Positions 14,061-24,200 of a stretch of 36,929 nucleotides of DNA are shown in pieces; the stretch's first letter is position 1, and each line of letters begins with the position of its first letter. A program made the position numbers and the translations under genes. Under the pieces are notes generated by a model. The model was not told the DNA's origin. It saw only the letters and a list, made by a program, of their open reading frames with translations, and searched no databases. The DNA is from Thermodesulfovibrionia bacterium (GTDB taxonomy: Bacteria; Nitrospirota; Thermodesulfovibrionia; UBA6902): positions 1-36,929 of the forward strand of contig JAGVNU010000013.1 of assembly GCA_020053105.1 (NCBI GenBank), written 5' to 3'.

Positions 14061-15119
14061 TTATCTCGCCTTATTCATCAACCGCGAAAGTTCCAGCACT
14101 TTTTTATTGAATCTCTTGCGAGGGTCTTCCAGGACTGTGGATTTATGTTCTGCCATAGCCACTGTTTCTATTAATGCCTTTTGAAGATTGACCTTCCCGA
14201 ATCCATAATATGGGTCAAAGCCGGCAGCGCCTGTGTTGTCGGTATGGTTAATAATGATGTTGACTACCTGGGAGTTGGTCAAATTCGGATTTGCCGAGTA
14301 AATCAAACCTGCCAGCCCCGCGATAATTGCCGAGGAAAAGGACGTGCCGCTGCCTGCGGCATATTTACCATGCAGGCCGGTGGTCACTATGCCGACGCCT
14401 GGAGCCGATACGTCGATCCATGTTCCATAGGCGGTAAAGGGCGCAGGTTTGTCGTCGTGGTCAGTTGCAGATACTGCTATGACATTTGCATATGCCGCAG
14501 GGTATGACAACGAGTTGCTCGGCTCGTTGCCGGCGGAAGCGACAATGACTGCGCCTTTGCTCCAGGCATAATTGACTGCATCCAGTAGTATCGGGTTGTC
14601 CGCTCCGCTGCCGTAACTTATGTTTATAATCCTTGCGCCGTGGTCTGCCGCGTACCGTATGCCGCGCGCCAGATCAGAGTCGTTACATTTCCCTTTTCTG
14701 TCCGCTACAACGACGCTCATTATCGAGCACTCAGGACACACGCCGACCACGCCGCCCGTTCCTACCGGAGCTGCGGCTATACCTGCTATCATGGTGCCGT
14801 GCCCGTAAAGATCGGTTGCGGCATCTGCTGATTCGTCGACAAAATTGTATCCGCTTATCACTTTGCCGCCGTTCAAATTCGGATGGGCGCTGTCCACTCC
14901 GGAATCAAGCACCGCTATGATGACCCCAGGATCTCCTTTTGTAATGTCCCATGCGGCGGGCGCCTTTATTTCAGGCAAATGCCACTGCCGTGAATAAAAC
15001 ACATCTCCGGGAACGAAGTGGGGCTTCAACATGTGGCTGCCGCTTGTTTCGATAATACTGACTCCTATAATGCTGATGAAAAGAAGAATGAAGAAAGTGA
15101 GCCGACGTGGATTGAACAT
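14061..15119 (-). CDS. secreted S8 subtilisin-like protease, c-di-GMP riboswitch controlled
   Basis: 352 residues. An N-terminal hydrophobic segment (about 8-24) acts as signal or anchor, followed by a short linker and a thermitase-like S8 domain with Asp72 (VLDSGVD), His107 (GHGTMIAG), Asn198 (SAGNEP) and Ser260 (GSGTSFSSA). All catalytic residues are intact. Unlike the protease at 6264 it lacks a clear I9 propeptide and a C-terminal sorting tail; instead it ends in a charged, lysine- and arginine-rich helix. The ATG is preceded by GGAGGG. The leader holds a c-di-GMP-I riboswitch with a terminator, so the protease is tied to c-di-GMP level. Nearby surface proteins are possible substrates (inference). 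Confidence 0.9.
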   Translation of the reverse strand: MFNPRRLTFFILLFISIIGVSIIETSGSHMLKPHFVPGDVFYSRQWHLPEIKAPAAWDITKGDPGVIIAVLDSGVDSAHPNLNGGKVISGYNFVDESADAATDLYGHGTMIAGIAAAPVGTGGVVGVCPECSIMSVVVADRKGKCNDSDLARGIRYAADHGARIINISYGSGADNPILLDAVNYAWSKGAVIVASAGNEPSNSLSYPAAYANVIAVSATDHDDKPAPFTAYGTWIDVSAPGVGIVTTGLHGKYAAGSGTSFSSAIIAGLAGLIYSANPNLTNSQVVNIIINHTDNTGAAGFDPYYGFGKVNLQKALIETVAMAEHKSTVLEDPRKRFNKKVLELSRLMNKAR

Positions 15120-15151
15120 CCTGCCCTCCGCAAGCTGTTTTTCTCACCGGA

Positions 15152-15180
15152 AAACGGCCCAGCTTTTTGGGGGCCCGTTT
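15152..15180 (-). terminator. riboswitch expression-platform terminator
   Basis: On the minus strand AAACGGGCCC (15180-15171) pairs with GGGCCGTTT (15160-15152), with one bulged G, followed by a short T run. Its 5' arm shares bases 15176-15180 with the extended P1 stem of the aptamer, so terminator and ligand-bound P1 compete. Confidence 0.7.
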
Positions 15181-15262
15181 CTTCGGCGACCCGGCTGTCC
15201 TGCAAGACAGGACCCGTGGCTTTGCGTCCCATGGTTACCCATGGTTTGCCTTTTCGAAAACG
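15176..15262 (-). ncRNA. cyclic-di-GMP-I (GEMM-I) riboswitch
   Basis: The minus strand reads AAGGCAAACC, a P2 stem CATGG-GTAA-CCATG with a GNRA loop, GACGCAAAGCC, ACGGGTC, a P3 stem TCCTG...CAGGA, then GCCGGGTCGCCGAAG. This is a near-consensus GEMM-I aptamer, with the G and A that contact c-di-GMP at the expected places. P1 can extend as CGTTTTCG with CGAAGAAACG. It controls the protease gene that starts 57 bases downstream. Confidence 0.95.
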
Positions 15263-15359
15263 ACTGACAAGGCATTGTCATATCCCTTGTCAACTTCTTA
15301 TCGGTCCATTGGAAGAAAACTTTACTGCGACTCGAAGTCCACTTTATCTTTGGCCTGAT

Positions 15360-15416
15360 TTTTAATATAAGTTTAACAACCGCTTAATAATGCGTTAACA
15401 CAGCAAGTGGTAACAT
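15360..15416 (+). promoter_or_regulatory. Pho-box-like array F with -10-like element
   Basis: Four heptamers at 11-bp steps: TTTTAAT (15360-15366), GTTTAAC (15371-15377), GCTTAAT (15382-15388) and CGTTAAC (15393-15399). After 11 nt comes TAACAT (15411-15416), a moderate -10. It reads toward the small gene at 15515 and the whole secretion operon. It lies about 100 bases from the divergent riboswitch, so the intergenic region serves both strands. Confidence 0.6.
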
Positions 15417-15514
15417 ACCCCATAGTTCAACCTGTACATTCCCAATGTAGTATTCCCTTCCCGATGTGTCGGATTGAAGGGAAGTTCAATAATTTAATAT
15501 CAAGAGGTGCAACC

Positions 15515-15721
15515 ATGGACAGAATGAAACGGCTCGTCGAAGCAATCAAGAGACTTACCGATGAAGAATTCAGCGGGTACTTAAAAATCAACTTCAGCCA
15601 GGGCAGCCTTGGACGAGTGGAAAAATCCGAGGAGGTTGAAGTTACGCAAACCCTGCTTATGCAGGGGGGGAACGGAATAGAGACAAATGGAGGGAATGGG
15701 TTACGTCATGGAACTTTATAA
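15515..15721 (+). CDS. 68-residue DUF2292/YezD-like protein
   Basis: Paralogue of the protein at 9685: MDRMKRLVEAIKRLTDEE then FSGYLKINFSQG and GRVEKSEEVEV. It aligns with the shorter copy without gaps over the first 30 residues, which also fixes the start (ATG after AGAGGTG). A C-terminal extension (about 47-68), rich in Gly and Asn, is absent from the other copy and may be a drifted tail. Function unknown; no export signal. It is the first gene after array F and overlaps the open frame of the next gene, but not its preferred start. Confidence 0.75.
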   Translation: MDRMKRLVEAIKRLTDEEFSGYLKINFSQGSLGRVEKSEEVEVTQTLLMQGGNGIETNGGNGLRHGTL

Positions 15722-15776
15722 GAAATCGAAACATCAAAAAAAGGTTATTGCACAGACTCAATTGCAGGGGAGGACA

Positions 15777-16667
15777 ATGAGTGAACGTCTCCGGGTCTTT
15801 TCCCTCGGGACCATTATCGGTTTGACAGCGGCTTTGCTGATGGCGCAATCCGCGTTGAGTTGGGCCGCAGACACTGTTAAGGATGCACACGGTGATGTCT
15901 CAGATGTCACTGTAAAGGCCGTAATTGTTGAGCCCGGAGACAAGACGGGTATCAGTTACCAATGCCGCTTGAAGAGTGGAGAAGTCGTTGCGGCTTCTGG
16001 CAGCATCCCGGAGGACCAGTCGAAATCCGGGATTTTAGTCATGATAAAAGAGACAGGCCCTATATCGGTCGTTGCGGTCCGTCCTGATGAACCGCTGCCC
16101 AAACAGGAAGAGGCCTTTGATGAGGCAATCCGCGTACGGCTTGCCAGAATGGTGGCTGGTATGAAGGAGGGTGAGAAGCGCCAAGTGGAGATCACAGCAC
16201 AGGACAAGCAAGAGAGGGATGAAGAGTTTTACATGGCGCGCCTGACCCGGGTCCGCACGAGGCCCAAGGCGCTGACAATGCCGGTCGGCGATTATGCGGT
16301 CAGGGCCAATAAAGTCCCGGAAGTCGGACAGCCTTTTGTCATTGATCCTGCGTTTCCGGGCCGGGTCGAGTCTGTAACAGAGGAGGCGGTAACTATCAGG
16401 TTTTCAGCTCCTCCGGACGATGTGATTGAGACCCCGTATGGCCGGGGGCGTGTTTATGAAGACGGAGAGAACTATAAGGTAGATATCAACGCTAAGGAAG
16501 GCAGCCTCGTCAGGACAGGCTCCCAGGTCGGCCGCATTTCACATGTGGACGATAAAATCATTGCTGTCAACTACCGGCACCCTTTCGGTGGAGAGGCTCT
16601 GATCTGTGATATGACAGTCCACCAGGTTGAGCACGCAAAGCTGGCAGCGAACGGCGTGGGGAAATAA
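15777..16667 (+). CDS. FKBP/SlyD-like peptidyl-prolyl isomerase, exported
   Basis: 296 residues from the ATG at 15777 (after GGGGAGG); the frame is open from 15687, but this start gives a clean signal peptide (about 1-29, ALSWAAD). The first half looks like the start of an FKBP domain (GDKTGISYQCRLKSGEVV, then MVAGMKEGEKRQVEI). The second half resembles a SlyD-like end (GRVESVTEEAVTIRF, then VNYRHPFGGEALICDMTVHQV). The expected role is periplasmic proline isomerisation and chaperoning, here likely of the giant exoprotein or its transporter. The domain is longer and more divergent than SlyD, so activity is not certain. Confidence 0.72.
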   Translation: MSERLRVFSLGTIIGLTAALLMAQSALSWAADTVKDAHGDVSDVTVKAVIVEPGDKTGISYQCRLKSGEVVAASGSIPEDQSKSGILVMIKETGPISVVAVRPDEPLPKQEEAFDEAIRVRLARMVAGMKEGEKRQVEITAQDKQERDEEFYMARLTRVRTRPKALTMPVGDYAVRANKVPEVGQPFVIDPAFPGRVESVTEEAVTIRFSAPPDDVIETPYGRGRVYEDGENYKVDINAKEGSLVRTGSQVGRISHVDDKIIAVNYRHPFGGEALICDMTVHQVEHAKLAANGVGK

Positions 16668-16673
16668 CGAAGG

Positions 16674-18275
16674 GTGAAGAGAACTACTCCGTACATCTTC
16701 TGTCTGATAGCTGCGTTTGTTGCAATCAATGTGCTGATGCATGAAGCGTGCGCAGCTGCGGAAGGGGAGGATATGGGATTCGCAATCAGGGAATTTGAGA
16801 TAACAGGAAACAGCCTTTTGTCCCCAATAGAGCTGCAGGCCGCTGTTGCGCCCTTCGCCGGGTCCGGGAAGACAGTTGCGGATGTGGAAAAGGCGCGGGA
16901 CGCCCTTGAGAAGCTTTATCATAATGCCGGGTACCCCTCAGTTATAGTGAATATCCCTGAACAGACATTAAGGGACAACATAGTAAAGCTGGAGGTAATC
17001 GAGGGGCGGATAGGCCAGGTGAAGGTCACCGGAAACCGGTATTTTACCTCGGGTAAGGTAATGAGGGACCTGAAGTCGCTCTGGCCGGGAAGGATAATCT
17101 ATCTGCCGGATGTGCAGAGCGAGATCGCCTTCCTGAACAGAAATCCTGATTTCAAAGTCACCCCGGGGATGTCGCCCGGAAAGGACCCGGGGACCATCGA
17201 TATAGAGCTGAAAGTGGAGGACCGGCTGCCTCTGCACGGGTCCCTGGAGCTCAACAACAGCGCCGGTCATGATACATCGGAATTACGGCTGAACGCCATG
17301 GTCCGCTACGATAATCTCTGGCAAAAGGAACACAGCTTGTCCTTTCAGTACCAGGCATCGCCGCAGAAGATAAAAGAGGTGCAGGTGCTGGGCGCTTCAT
17401 ATGTTCTTCCGGCGCCATGGGACAAGGACCGCCAGCTGGCGTTTTACGGCATCTGGTCTGACAGCGACACCGCATTCGGTGAAGGATTCAAGGTGACAGG
17501 GAAGGGGGAGATATTCGGTGCCCGCTATGTGATACCCCTGACGCCATACAAGCTTTACGACCACAACATCACACTGGGCATTGATTACAAACATTTCGAT
17601 CAGGCTGTCGGCTTCACAACAGAAAGCGGAGGGACAACTGAAACGCCCCTTTCCTATCTGCCGCTCTCACTTTCTTACAGCTCCTCACTGCCTGATGAAT
17701 TGGGCGGGACGACCCAGTTCAGCGGGGGGATCAACCTGTCCCTGCGCGGATTAGTCTCAAGGGAAACGGAGTTCGAGGACAAACGCTATAAAGCAAGGGC
17801 AAATTATCTCTACGCCAATCTGGGCCTCCAGCGGGCCCAGAAGCTGCCGCTCGATATGGTCCTCTTTGCAAAAGTTGACGGGCAGGTGTCTGATCAGCCG
17901 CTTATCGACAATGAGCAATATACGGCAGGCGGGATGGACACGGTGAGGGGATATAAGGAAAGCGAAGTCTCAGGCGATAATGCCGTGCATTGCACTCTGG
18001 AGGTCTCTTTCCCCGATCCTGTTGAAACGGCCGGAATTGGAAAGTGGCTCCGGACGGGCCCTTATATATTCTATGACCTGGCGGCAATGTCACTCAAATC
18101 ACCGCTTCCCGGGCAGGACAAAAACATAAAAATAGAAGGCGCCGGGGCCGGAGTGCGGGGCTCGGTAACAAAGAATATTGAATACGAACTGGACTGGGCA
18201 GCGGCCCTCAGGTCGACGGACAGGATAAAGAGCGGCGACCAGAGGGTCCATTTCCTGGTAAAGGCAATTTTTTAA
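16674..18275 (+). CDS. two-partner secretion transporter, FhaC/ShlB/HecB family
   Basis: 533 residues with a GTG start. After a signal peptide (about 1-26) come two POTRA domains (about 34-185: IREFEITGNSLLSP, then IEGRIGQVKVTGNRYF), the NRNPD segment and a 16-strand-type Omp85 barrel. The VRGY motif (Val424-Tyr427), the conserved lid-loop tip of these transporters, is present. It moves a partner exoprotein across the outer membrane, and the partner is the next gene, 17 bases downstream. Length is slightly below FhaC (about 555-585). The usual N-terminal plug helix is short or absent. Confidence 0.93.
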   Translation: MKRTTPYIFCLIAAFVAINVLMHEACAAAEGEDMGFAIREFEITGNSLLSPIELQAAVAPFAGSGKTVADVEKARDALEKLYHNAGYPSVIVNIPEQTLRDNIVKLEVIEGRIGQVKVTGNRYFTSGKVMRDLKSLWPGRIIYLPDVQSEIAFLNRNPDFKVTPGMSPGKDPGTIDIELKVEDRLPLHGSLELNNSAGHDTSELRLNAMVRYDNLWQKEHSLSFQYQASPQKIKEVQVLGASYVLPAPWDKDRQLAFYGIWSDSDTAFGEGFKVTGKGEIFGARYVIPLTPYKLYDHNITLGIDYKHFDQAVGFTTESGGTTETPLSYLPLSLSYSSSLPDELGGTTQFSGGINLSLRGLVSRETEFEDKRYKARANYLYANLGLQRAQKLPLDMVLFAKVDGQVSDQPLIDNEQYTAGGMDTVRGYKESEVSGDNAVHCTLEVSFPDPVETAGIGKWLRTGPYIFYDLAAMSLKSPLPGQDKNIKIEGAGAGVRGSVTKNIEYELDWAAALRSTDRIKSGDQRVHFLVKAIF

Positions 18276-18292
18276 TCGGCCTGGAGGGACCA

Positions 18293-21200
18293 ATGAATAT
18301 GTTAAAGGGCTTTATAGATAAGATGCTCCGGGGGATTTTATGCCTCCTTGTTCTGCTTCCTGATTTCGTACTGGCCGCCCAGCCCGGCGTATACAGTGGA
18401 AGGCCCGCGACTCCTAATATCAATTTACCCAACAAAACAGGCCCCGGTGTCACTATCCCCGGATTTTCCGGTGGGATGAGGACATTCAATGGACCACCGG
18501 CGCATGCTCTTCCCGAGTTGATAGACATCGAGAGGGGCGCGGACACACCGGGTATTCAGGGCAATAAAATGACAATTAACCAGACTGAGGAAAAGGCCGT
18601 CATTAACTGGAAGACCTTTGATATCGGAGCTGATTCAGAGGTCCAGTTCGACCAGAAGGGGAATGCAGACTGGGCTGCCCTGAACCGGATATGGGACAAG
18701 GACCCTTCCTACATTTTCGGCAAACTTACAGCAGACGGAAAGATATATCTCATCAACCAAAATGGAATCCTGTTCGGCCCCGGCTCAAAGATAAATGTAG
18801 GCAGCCTCACGGCCTCGGCATTAAATATTGACGACAATGATTTTATCAATAATATTCTCAAATTCAAACACATCAACTACCGCAGCATTGACGACCCGGA
18901 GGCGGAGTTTGACCCCTATGCGCTCGTCTCGAACCACGGAGAGATCAACGCCAAAGACGGGGGGCATGTCTTTCTCATCGGCCCCTTTGTCGATAACAGC
19001 CCTGACCCGCAGGACCTTCACGCGGACCCCGGCGAGGACAGATCCGGACTGATCAATGCCCCCTCCGGACAGATCGGACTTATCGCCGGCACCGACGTTG
19101 AGCTGGTCAAGCCGGGTGAAAAAGACAATAGAAGAGAAGGCCTTTATTATGTGCTCATAAATAATTCTCACGATGATATCGAGTCCGGTAATGCCGTAAA
19201 CCAGGCGTATTTGATCCAGGTGGACGGAAAGCAGAAGGTGTTCTCAGGCAAGCTGAATGCAGATGGGGGGATAGTCGGAATGTATGGCACCACCGTTGAT
19301 CATTGGGGGATTATCCGATCCACTACCGCATTTAAGAACAACAAGGGAGAGGTCGAACTCAGGGCAGCACACAAGGTAAGGACAGGGGCGGACAGCAGGA
19401 TTTCCCTGCCGGTCGATAACTCTCTCGATCCCGAGACCGGCAAAATCCGCACAATCAGTGATACCTTCGATATTCAATCAACAGTTTTTATAGGCGGGCT
19501 GAAAAATGGTTCTCCCGTGAACTCAATCGAGCATGGAGGGGAAATTACGGCGCATTCCGGGACGGTCACGCTTGATGCCGCCGACCGGGTCTATCTGGAA
19601 ACAAACAGCCTCATCGATGTAAGCGGCACAGTTGCAGAGCTTGCTCCATCGCTCATCACAGACTTTTCATTGACCAGTATGGAGCTCCGGGACGCCTATC
19701 CCCAAAAGAACGGTATCTTGCCGGGGCGGAAGATCAACACTACCGTCCAGTCCGGTTCCGCGATTGGAGATCTTTCGGGAGCGCTCATGGGGCAGGACAG
19801 GACAGCCCTGGAGCGAAGCAGCGGCGGGTTCATGAGAAAAACTCTATATGACGGGGAATGGGACTACGCGCCGCAAACCGGGACAATAACAATAAACGCA
19901 GCGAATGGAGACATAATTATCAAAGAGAACGCGGTACTTGATTTTTCAGGCGGTGAAATCACCTACCTCGACGGCTTTGTGGATTCTACAAAGCTGTTGT
20001 CGGGAAATAAGATCTATGACATCCGCAATGCCCCGCTTAACGTGCAATACAGCAAAATCCTCGGAATGTATGCAAAGAGGCATGAGAGGTTCGGCGTTGC
20101 CGATCAATATTCGGGACTGTACTATGGCGGCGCATCACCTCTTAAACCCTATGTAAACGGCTTTACCAAAGGCGGCGATGCGGGCATTCTTAATCTTACG
20201 GCAGCGACTATCATCATGGACGGCCGGCTCAGGGGAGGCGTGACACGCGGCGCATTTCAGAATACCTGGACGATGAAGGGATCTTATACTGCTGACCTGA
20301 GTGAAGATGCCGAATGGGCCTATGATGTTGCCAGGGCTCTCTCTATGGCCCGCGGTCTCGAAGCCCCACGGGCAGGAACGCTGACGGTCAGCAGTTATCA
20401 GGATGCGAATCCTTCAATGTATACATCTTCGATTTCGGTCGTTTCCGGGACATCTCCGCGATCTGATCTCACAGCCGATGCCGGTCCGCTGCAGGGGCCT
20501 ACCCTGCTTGACGTTAATATCCTGAACGATGCAAGACTGGGCGCCCTCTCTCTTTCCGCAGGGCTTGAAATAACGACCGCTCCCGGCGCCGGTCTCAATC
20601 TGCAGCCGGGCGGCACATTCCTGGCCTCAGCACGGAGGATCATACATGAGGGGGAGATCAAGGCCCCGGCCGGTTCAATCAGAATGACCATTGATCAGAA
20701 AAAAACGAGCCATGGCGGAGTTGAAGGAATTTACGGAGACTTCAACCCAAATCCTTATTCTAAGGAGCTTCCGGGCGGGGAGAGGATAGTCCTTGGTTCC
20801 GGGAGCCTTCTTGACGTCTCAGGGGAAAGGATCGACAACTCTCTTGTAGGGAAGAAAGAAGATGCCGTCCTCCGATACGGACAGACCACCGCCGGACGCA
20901 TCGATATTCTGGATAAAACGGATGAGGGGCAGGGGGTTTTTATTGAAGGGGGCGCGGTTGTCGATGTGAGCGGCGGTTACAGTATAGACAGTAAGGGCAA
21001 AGTCACAGGCGGCAATGCCGGCATGGTAAGCCTTCAGGGCTCAAACCTCATGCTGGAGGGCGACCTTCGGGGACATGCCCTTTCTGATTTGAACGGCAAG
21101 ATACTGGGAGGCGCCGTGACCCTGGCATCGAAGGAGATCTATGTGGCTGAGCACGGCGCTGACTGGTCCGGCTTTGACACAAGGTCCGGTATTGTCCAGG

Positions 21201-24200
21201 ACCCGATGAAAGGGCTTCAGGTTGCCGGCAATCGCTTTGACGACACGGGCTTTACTCAAATTACGCTGAACAGTTACGGCGATGTTGATATAAGTTCAAC
21301 TATCGCCACGTCGCTGGTAAAGCTGAAGAACCCAGCCTCCGTGAAACAGACCGGAGGCGCCTCGGCGGTCCAGGTGGAGACAGACTTTGGCAGCCCTGCT
21401 GGTCAAGGCCTCATCCGGCTTGACGGTCCCGGGGCCTTTATGACCGGGCCCTCTTCATTTACAGCAAGGGCAGGGGTCGAATTTGAAGGCACTAATGATA
21501 TATTCCAGGGAAATCTGAAAAAAATTGTAGAGCCTGTTGCGAAAATTACCATTTCCGATGCGGCCGAAATCAGGACAGCGCCTGCAGTGTCATCCGTGAC
21601 AAGAATCGCTCAGGATGTCGGTGTTAACCCTGCTGCCGTAAAGACGGGCATCACCCTTGAGGCCCCGACCACGATTGAGGTTGGAGGGAAACTGGAGTCC
21701 AGGGGGGGGAATATAACTGTCAAGGCAAAGAAAGACCTTATTATCAAAAAAGGTGCGGGAATACTGGCCGGAGGTTACAACCGGCCTGACCCTGCCTCCT
21801 CGCTGAAGAACCTTCCCATGAACTTTCTGCCGGTCAGGGGTGGAAGCGTCACCCTGGAAGGCGCCGACAATCTGGTTCTGGAAGAGGGGTCAAGCATAGA
21901 CATCTCAGGCTTTGATGCAGTTGAAAACAGGATGCAGTCTGCGGACGGGGACGCGGTTGTGTACCGGGAGGCAGGGGCCCCCGGAAGCCTTTCCCTGACC
22001 TATAGTACTCTGACCGGTGTTGTCGCCGGGAGCACTGTGAAGGCAGGCCACGCGGATCTGGCAGGAATACAGGACGCTGCTCTTACCATTAGCAAGAATA
22101 ATGAACTGGAAGTTGCGTCAGCCGACATTGCGCGATATAAGGACGCCGGGTTTGACGACATTACTTTAAAGAGCATCAGCCGGATCGAATTTAATGAATC
22201 CATGAATGTCAAAGTCGACAGGAAGCTTACCCTTGATTCGCCTGAGATCGGTATTGACTCAGCCAGGACCAAAGACCTGGAGCACAGTGTGACCTTGCAA
22301 TCGCCGTGGATAGTCCTCACCAATACGTTTGAACAATGGAAGGAATCGGCTATAACGGTACCGGCAGCAGATGGCACGTCTATCACCCTTTCAAGCGCCG
22401 GCTGGATGGACCTGAACGGCGGCATAAAGATAAGCGGGTTCAAGGATGTGAATCTTGAAGCCGCCAGGGACATCAGACTTGCGGACCGGCTTTATACCAA
22501 TCCCGTCGACTTGATACAGACATGGGGGAATAAATTACTGACCGCAGGCAATCTAACTATGAAGGCCGACAGGATTTATCCTGTTGCCCTGAATCTTACC
22601 CGGAAGGGTAATAACCCGAAGCGGGTTTATCCCGTCGATTACACCATTCATTCCGGGGGGAAAGTCACTATCCTTCCGGCAAATATTCGTACACATGACC
22701 CCATCTATTCCGCAGGCGGCAACCTGGCTATTGAAGCTGCGAAGGGTATTGAACACAGGGGCACTCTGGCGGCCCCCCTGGGGACTATCACACTGACAGA
22801 CCTGCCGGACCCTGAAGGCACTGCTGAGCGGGTTGACCGCATTTATCTTGCGGAAGGCAGCGTCCTGACAACAGCCGGGGCCGCAGGGGTCGAGTACAAC
22901 TACGGCAACATCAATGATAACAATAAGTGGATTTTCTACGGTAAGACCGAGCTTACAGGGAAAACCCCTGGTATTGAAGACGAGCTTGCTGCAAATAAAA
23001 AAAATGTTATTAAACTTAGTGCAGATGAGACCATTGTCGGGAGCGGGGCAGATATCGACGTTTCCGGGGGCGGGGCCCTTTTTGCCTTTCAGTGGCGTCC
23101 TGGAATCGAAGGGACTGTCGATCCGCTCGCCAAACCAAGCCGGTATCTCATATTCGAGAATAACAGCTTTCAGATGCCGGGGCCTGCAGTCTATTTGAAA
23201 GCGGGGGGAGGCGTCAGCGAAGGTCTGTATACAATTTTAAATCTTTCTGAAAATCCTCAGTATGCCCAATATGCTTTTATGCCGGGGGCCCATATCCTTG
23301 AGCTGCAATCAGGGACCGCCCTGCCAGGGCCCCAGTCATTATCGAAATACGGCTACCCCCTTGCCGTAGGATATGATGCCGTGAACAGCACGGGGATACT
23401 CAGCACACGACCAAAGGTTTACAGCGTGAGGACTGCGGCCGACGTCCTGACTGAGGGTCATTTTGACAAACAGACCCTGATTTCAGGACACGCAGGAGAC
23501 ATAACCATTACAGGAAAGACAACGGTCATCGGCGGTAATTTTAATGCCGCCCCCTTAAACAGTAATTACCGCGGAGGCAAAGTGACCCTGAGCGGGACCA
23601 ACGTCAGGGTCAGGCAGTCTGCCGGGGCCCCCCTGCCCCCGACATTCAGGTTCGACACCGCAATGGATGAGGTAGACCAGGGACGTGACCCGGAGGACAA
23701 GCTCAAGGATAAGCTGACCCTGTCTGCCGACAGTCTCTCTGACAAGGGGTTCAGGGAAGTAAGCCTTGGGGATGAAGGCACGGACAACCTGACGATTGAA
23801 AACGGCCTGACCCTTGAAGCGTCCATCATCACCCTGTCTGCCGGGGAGAGTCTCACGGTCCGTGAGAATGCGAAACTTCACGCAATAACAGACAACCCTG
23901 AGGACGAAGGGGTCCTCAGCCTGATCACTGCGGGCCGCCTTTCCGTTGAGTCAGGAGCTCTTCTGCATGCCTCCCATGACATCATACTGGATGTGAACAA
24001 CGTAGATGATATTCAGGGAGACCTTCAGGTTGACAACAGCTCTATTACCCTGAAAAGCGCGGCCATTCTATTCGGGGCATTGCCTGCAGAAGAGGACAAG
24101 TCAACTGGCCTCTATGTGACAGAGGAAGTCTGGAACAGATTCAGCGGATACAAGAACATTACCTTCGCAAGTGCGTCGGACATTCGGTTCATGGAGGACA

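Noticed and set aside
15018-15365. Plus-strand open frames of 62-115 codons opposite the minus-strand protease and its riboswitch
   Set aside because: They are antisense to a conserved protease and a clear aptamer and show no protein-like features or ribosome sites.
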